Source of the DNA: CTSoil-075 sp042610375
GTDB lineage: Bacteria > Bacillota > Negativicutes > DSM-13327
DNA: 64,000 nucleotides
Assembly: GCF_042610375.1 (NCBI RefSeq)
Contig: NZ_JBGJZL010000011.1
Location: 1-64,000 of the forward strand
Direction of reading: 5' to 3'
The position numbers and the translations under genes are program-made. Of the stretch, positions 61,739 to 64,000 are shown piece by piece. The notes under the pieces are model-generated. The model was given only the letters and a program-made list of their open reading frames with translations. It did not search any database and was not told where the DNA came from. Numbering within the stretch: the first letter of the stretch is position 1; every line of letters begins with the position of its first letter.

Positions 61739-62440
61739 TTATTCAGACATTTCCAGGGCAATATTCATCATTTGCGTAAAAGTAGTCTGACGTTCATCTG
61801 CTGTAGTGGCTTCGCCAGTGACCAAACTATCACTCACGGTTAGAATGGTCAAGGCATTAATACCATGTTTCGCTGCTAATGTATAGAGTCCTACTGTTTC
61901 CATCTCAACAGCAAGAACACCAAAATCAGACCAACGTTTCCAATCCGTAGGATTATCATGATAAAAGGTATCTGTTGTGAAGATATTGCCAACCTTAACC
62001 TCAATACCTAGCTTTTGTGCTGTATGATAGGCTTTCTCCAAAAGCTGAAAACTTGCAGTAGGCGCATAAGTCATGCCTTCAAAACGTTGTAGATTGATAT
62101 TAGAATCATGGGATGCAGACATCGCCATGATCACATCTTTTATTTTTACGTTTTCTTGCAATGAACCGCATGTACCAATTCGAATAATATTTTTCACATT
62201 ATAACTAGTAATGAGTTCATGAGCATAAATGGATATTGATGGCACTCCCATACCCGATGCTTGAACTGAAATTCTTTTTCCTTTATAAAAACCAGTGTAT
62301 CCGTACATGCCCCGCACTTCATTATAGCAAACAGCCTTCTGTAAAAATTTTTCTGCAATAAACTTTGCTCTTAGTGGATCTCCTGGCATTAATACCGTAC
62401 TTGCGATATCACCTTGCTCAGCATTAATATGTATACTCAT
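61739..62440 (-). CDS. deoD: Purine-nucleoside phosphorylase, DeoD type
   Basis: A 233-aa trimeric-family phosphorylase: MSIHINAEQGDIASTVLMPGDPLRAKFIAEKFL, GYTGFYKGKRISVQASGMGVPS, IIRIGTCGSLQE and VLAVEMETVGLYTLAAKHG. It splits (deoxy)inosine, guanosine and adenosine into bases for salvage. ATG 62440 is 8 nt after GGAGGAGG. Its stop lies just upstream of the thi promoter. Confidence 0.95.
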   Translation of the reverse strand: MSIHINAEQGDIASTVLMPGDPLRAKFIAEKFLQKAVCYNEVRGMYGYTGFYKGKRISVQASGMGVPSISIYAHELITSYNVKNIIRIGTCGSLQENVKIKDVIMAMSASHDSNINLQRFEGMTYAPTASFQLLEKAYHTAQKLGIEVKVGNIFTTDTFYHDNPTDWKRWSDFGVLAVEMETVGLYTLAAKHGINALTILTVSDSLVTGEATTADERQTTFTQMMNIALEMSE

Positions 62441-62540
62441 TGATTCAGCCTCCTCCATTTTGATTATGTAAATATTATATAGTCTTTACTAACTATTATA
62501 CAACCAAATTCCTTATTTAGGTGTTTCTCATCTTATTTTC

Positions 62541-63110
62541 CTAATACCCCATTTCTTTTTGTAACTGACTATAATTTTGCGCTACACCATTTACATGATT
62601 TTTCGTTTCAGAATAAGGTGGAATTCCTTGATACTTTATAACAGATTCTGGTCCAGCATTATAGGCTGCTACTGCGTAGGTAGTCCCCCAGTCACCTGCT
62701 TGATTAAATCTAGCCAGTTGAACAGCTAAATATTTTATGCCACCTTCTATATTTTGTGCTGGATCAGCAGGATCGAATCCTAGCCCAGCAGCTGTTTCTG
62801 GTTGCAATTGAGCAATTCCAACTGCCCCAGTCCGAGAATAAGCAGCCATATTGAATCCTGATTCTTGTTGAAATAATGCTGTAACTAAAAGTGGGTCTAG
62901 TGCATATTGTCCTGAATAGTAAAGAATGGCTTGAGCAATCCAAGCCGACCACTCGGACCCCATCGGACTACGTTCTGCAATATGGTGATAAATAACTTGA
63001 TAATACGAGTCATAAGAGTTGTTTGCTTTCCCACTAGCAAAGACAGTCACACTCATTACATTCAGTATAAATAATCCTACGATAAATAATATAGAAACTC
63101 TACGGGACAT
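62541..63110 (-). CDS. Secreted lytic transglycosylase (SLT domain)
   Basis: A 189-aa protein with an N-terminal hydrophobic signal segment (VSILFIVGLFILNVMSVTVFASG) ending in a likely signal peptidase site, then an SLT domain: catalytic Glu in ALFQQESGFN, AYSRTGAVGIAQLQPETAAGLGFDP, IEGGIKYLAVQL and YAVAAYNAGPESVIKY. It cleaves peptidoglycan between MurNAc and GlcNAc in the periplasm. AGGAGG precedes the ATG. Confidence 0.93.
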   Translation of the reverse strand: MSRRVSILFIVGLFILNVMSVTVFASGKANNSYDSYYQVIYHHIAERSPMGSEWSAWIAQAILYYSGQYALDPLLVTALFQQESGFNMAAYSRTGAVGIAQLQPETAAGLGFDPADPAQNIEGGIKYLAVQLARFNQAGDWGTTYAVAAYNAGPESVIKYQGIPPYSETKNHVNGVAQNYSQLQKEMGY

Positions 63111-63237
63111 CTTTTTATCCTCCTTGGCGCAAACGACATCATATACATTTACAACTGATTATAAATGACTTCGCCAAACAATTCCTACAACCTGCTAACT
63201 AGTTGTATTTCTCACAATGATTAACTCTTGATTCAGC

Positions 63238-63281
63238 AGCAAAGACCTACAGATCGCATGCGCCGTCTGTAGGTCTTTGCT
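63238..63281 (+). terminator. Perfect hairpin with plus-strand T-run
   Basis: AGCAAAGACCTACAGA pairs perfectly with TCTGTAGGTCTTTGCT; TTTTTT follows on the plus strand, not the minus. It lies past the stop of the minus-strand RND gene. Confidence 0.7.
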
Positions 63282-63305
63282 TTTTTATGAAACTGTATCT
63301 TTTCA

Positions 63306-64000
63306 TCACTTACGTTTTTGTAATTGATTAATCATCAAGTATACAACTGGCACAACCACCAATGTGAGTATGGTGGACGTAATAAGGCCACCAACCAGCA
63401 CTACCCCCATGGACTGACGAAGTTCAGCTCCTGCACCAATCCCTAATGCGATAGGCATCATTCCAAAAATCATTGCTGCAGTGGTCATTAAGATAGGGCG
63501 CAGCCGCACACTACCTGCTTCTATCAACGCTTCAGTGATTTCTTTACCCGTTTCCCTTAGCTGATTTGTATAATCTACTAATAGAATGGCATTTTTAGTC
63601 ACCAATCCCATTAACATAATCACACCAATCAATGACATAATATTCATAGTTTGCCCAGAAATCAATAGGCCTAAAATAGCACCTACTAATGAAAATGGCA
63701 GGGATAACATAATGGTCAGAGGATGAATAAAGCTTTCAAATTGGGCAGCAAGTACCATATAAATTAAGATGACTGCCAATCCTAATGACTTTCCAATTTC
63801 CATAAAAGAATCTTGCATCGTTTGGGCTTGTCCAACAAATTTGTAAGAGTATCCGAGAGGCAAATTCATCCCTGACATAATTTCTTTCACCTTCGTAATA
63901 ATATCACCTGATGATACCCCTACTACATTGGAATAAACGATCACTTCTCGTTGGCGCATATCTCGATCGATTTCAGTCGGTCCTGATGATAATTTAATCT
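63306..64000 (-). CDS. RND efflux transporter (AcrB family), C-terminal part only
   Basis: The frame is open to the window edge, starting IKLSSGPTEIDRDMRQREV; ATG 63959 is an internal Met. The visible 231 residues are the last part of an inner-membrane RND pump: SLGLAVILIYMVLAAQFESFIHPLTIMLSLPFSLVGAILGLL, MSLIGVIMLMGLVTKNAILLVDYTNQLR, GSVRLRPILMTTAAMIFGMMPIALG and GGLITSTILTLVVVPVVY, the HAE1-type TM8-TM12 blocks. With an outer-membrane partner it exports toxic compounds. Confidence 0.93.
   Translation of the reverse strand, partial: IKLSSGPTEIDRDMRQREVIVYSNVVGVSSGDIITKVKEIMSGMNLPLGYSYKFVGQAQTMQDSFMEIGKSLGLAVILIYMVLAAQFESFIHPLTIMLSLPFSLVGAILGLLISGQTMNIMSLIGVIMLMGLVTKNAILLVDYTNQLRETGKEITEALIEAGSVRLRPILMTTAAMIFGMMPIALGIGAGAELRQSMGVVLVGGLITSTILTLVVVPVVYLMINQLQKRK

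Overview
This AT-rich 64 kb window is chromosomal and almost entirely coding, with nearly every gene on the minus strand. The gene content points to an anaerobic, diderm, endospore-forming Firmicute of the Negativicutes (Sporomusaceae, Pelosinus-like). That placement is inference from five things: an O-antigen ligase family protein and an RND efflux pump (outer membrane) beside a forespore-type LonB protease; T-box, TPP and tandem guanine/PRPP riboswitches; electron-bifurcating NfnAB with Fhs/FolD; Rex with a CoA-transferase; and siroheme decarboxylase AhbAB.

Layout. 1-4.2 kb: a CoA-transferase (cut by the window edge), rex, an O-antigen-ligase-like membrane protein and folC. 4.2-7.3 kb: valS behind a T-box leader. 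7.3-9.6 kb: an exonuclease, pabC, and pabA/pabB remnants fused by an internal deletion. 9.7-17 kb: a GGDEF/HD-GYP sensor, a long rod-like hairpin, a DHH phosphoesterase, and a coiled-coil protein coupled to a superfamily 1 helicase with a RelE-like N-terminus. 17.2-25.6 kb: nfnAB, fhs, folD, ubiA, ubiD and tatAC. 25.7-30.7 kb: a polyprenyl synthase, lactate permease, ahbA/ahbB and engB. 30.7-38.3 kb: the proteostasis cluster lon, lonB, clpX, clpP and tig.

38.5-42.5 kb is the only plus-strand block. It holds a SPASM radical SAM enzyme, a small peptide with nine C-(W/S)-P-(R/H) repeats (a probable new RiPP system), and a KimA-like potassium importer behind 11-bp direct repeats. It is preceded by a tRNA-Gly gene with a badly mispaired T-arm. 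42.5-46.5 kb: four clustered tRNAs (Leu, Lys, Gln, His), a chemoreceptor, tRNA-Arg and a TIGR01777-type epimerase.

46.7-55.9 kb: a purine regulon of purine permease then purE-C-F-M-N-H-D, controlled by a tandem guanine + PRPP riboswitch. purL/Q/S/B are not here. 55.9-56.6 kb: a TerC-family protein. 56.7-61.7 kb: the TPP-riboswitch thiamine operon thiS-G-H-F-E-C. 61.7-64 kb: deoD, a lytic transglycosylase and the C-terminal part of an RND transporter.

Longer gene-free stretches: 28588-28966 (palindromes plus the ahbB terminator), 55479-55896 (riboswitches), 61417-61738 (TPP riboswitch). 1284-1560, 26687-26958, 42925-43193 and 45162-45455 are AT-rich spacers with little beyond the sites listed.
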